Source: RGIG4079 sp045576735
Lineage (GTDB): Bacteria; Bacteroidota; Bacteroidia; Bacteroidales; Muribaculaceae
Assembly (NCBI GenBank): GCA_045576735.1
Contig: JAZNGZ010000007.1
Coordinates: 1 to 8,130 of the forward strand
Direction: 5' to 3'
Length of the DNA: 8,130 nt
The position numbers and the translations under genes were made by a program. The notes under the pieces are model-generated. The model ran no database searches, had not been told where the DNA came from, and saw only the letters and a program-made list of their open reading frames with translations. This document shows, piece by piece, positions 7,992 to 8,130 of the stretch (position 1 is its first letter; each line of letters opens with the position of its first letter).

Positions 7992-8024
7992 GGGGCTGTG
8001 TCAAAATACCATATTTTGACACAG
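7992..8024. repeat. IS-end-like terminal repeat of a second element
   Basis: The plus strand from 7992 reads GGGGCTGTGTCAAAA, which matches the terminal 15 bases of the left IS (GGGGGTGTGTCAAAA on the minus strand, plus 1512-1526) at 14 positions. As at the left IS, an inward palindrome follows. This would put the body of a second element to the right of 7992, running out of the window. The alternative is a plain terminator with chance likeness, which the G-run and the 14/15 match make less attractive. Confidence 0.55.
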
Positions 8025-8034
8025 TTTCTTTTTT
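7996..8034 (+). terminator. Intrinsic terminator of the large gene
   Basis: CTGTGTCAAAATA (7996-8008) and TATTTTGACACAG (8012-8024) form a perfect 13-bp stem with a CCA loop. The T-rich run TTTCTTTTTT at 8025-8034 follows directly on the plus strand. It begins 25 bases after the stop codon of the large gene, where its terminator is expected. The stem is AT-rich in its upper half. The same bases look like the end of an insertion sequence, so this terminator may have been brought in rather than being native to the gene. Confidence 0.8.
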
Positions 8035-8130
8035 AAGCAGCAAGGTTTCTAAAATCTGTAAAATCGTCAAATTTCATTTTTTTGCAGAATATTCGATTCA
8101 CGGAGTCCAAAAAGCGGTTAAAAAATATGA
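8033..8130 (-). CDS. Possible 3' end of a gene entering from the right edge (candidate transposase C-terminus)
   Basis: On the minus strand a frame is open from the right window edge through 31 codons to a TAA at 8033-8035. The residues read roughly IFFNRFLDSV, NRIFCKKMKF, DDFTDFRNLAA. I do not recognise the protein. The stop lies only 8 bases from the hairpin/IS-end structure, the close spacing typical of a transposase 3' end and its terminal repeat, and this is the only reason for proposing a transposase. The frame is short and lies in AT-rich DNA, so chance openness is possible. Confidence 0.33.
   Translation of the reverse strand, partial: IFFNRFLDSVNRIFCKKMKFDDFTDFRNLAA

Overview
The window looks like chromosomal DNA of a Bacteroidetes, most likely a gut-type Bacteroidales. 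The evidence is a very large exported protein with a C-terminal type IX secretion (T9SS) sorting domain, AT-rich DNA, two promoters that fit the Bacteroidetes TTTG / TAnnTTTG pattern, start codons without a Shine-Dalgarno sequence, and an IS1182-family insertion sequence. Genus cannot be read from the sequence; a Muribaculaceae- or Prevotella-like host is only a guess.

Layout. Positions 1 to about 1526 are the 5' part of an IS1182-family element on the minus strand. Its transposase starts at 1400 and is cut by the left window edge just before the expected third catalytic residue. Upstream of it, 1401-1526 packs a Bacteroidetes-type promoter, overlapping inverted repeats, a strong hairpin and the terminal inverted repeat of the element. 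Positions 1527-1799 are a T-rich non-coding stretch holding a well-placed promoter for the next gene. Positions 1800-7970 are one 2056-residue gene for a secreted, modular, probably surface-displayed protein: signal peptide, a beta-rich (propeller-like) module, three fibronectin type III (FN3) domains, a second copy of the module, two more FN3-like domains, a third more diverged copy, further beta-rich domains, and a T9SS sorting domain.

Twenty-one bases after its stop codon, a perfect 13-bp hairpin with a T tract forms a terminator. The outer 15 bases of that structure match the terminal repeat of the left IS at 14 of 15 positions, so the terminator is probably also the end of a second, related insertion sequence. 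An open frame running in from the right edge and ending at 8033 would be the 3' end of its transposase. The big gene would then sit between two IS ends.

Functionally, the window is one surface or adhesin-like gene between mobile elements. I see no enzyme active site in the large protein and no sign of a defence system, CRISPR array, tRNA or rRNA. The substrate or partner of the large protein cannot be named from sequence.
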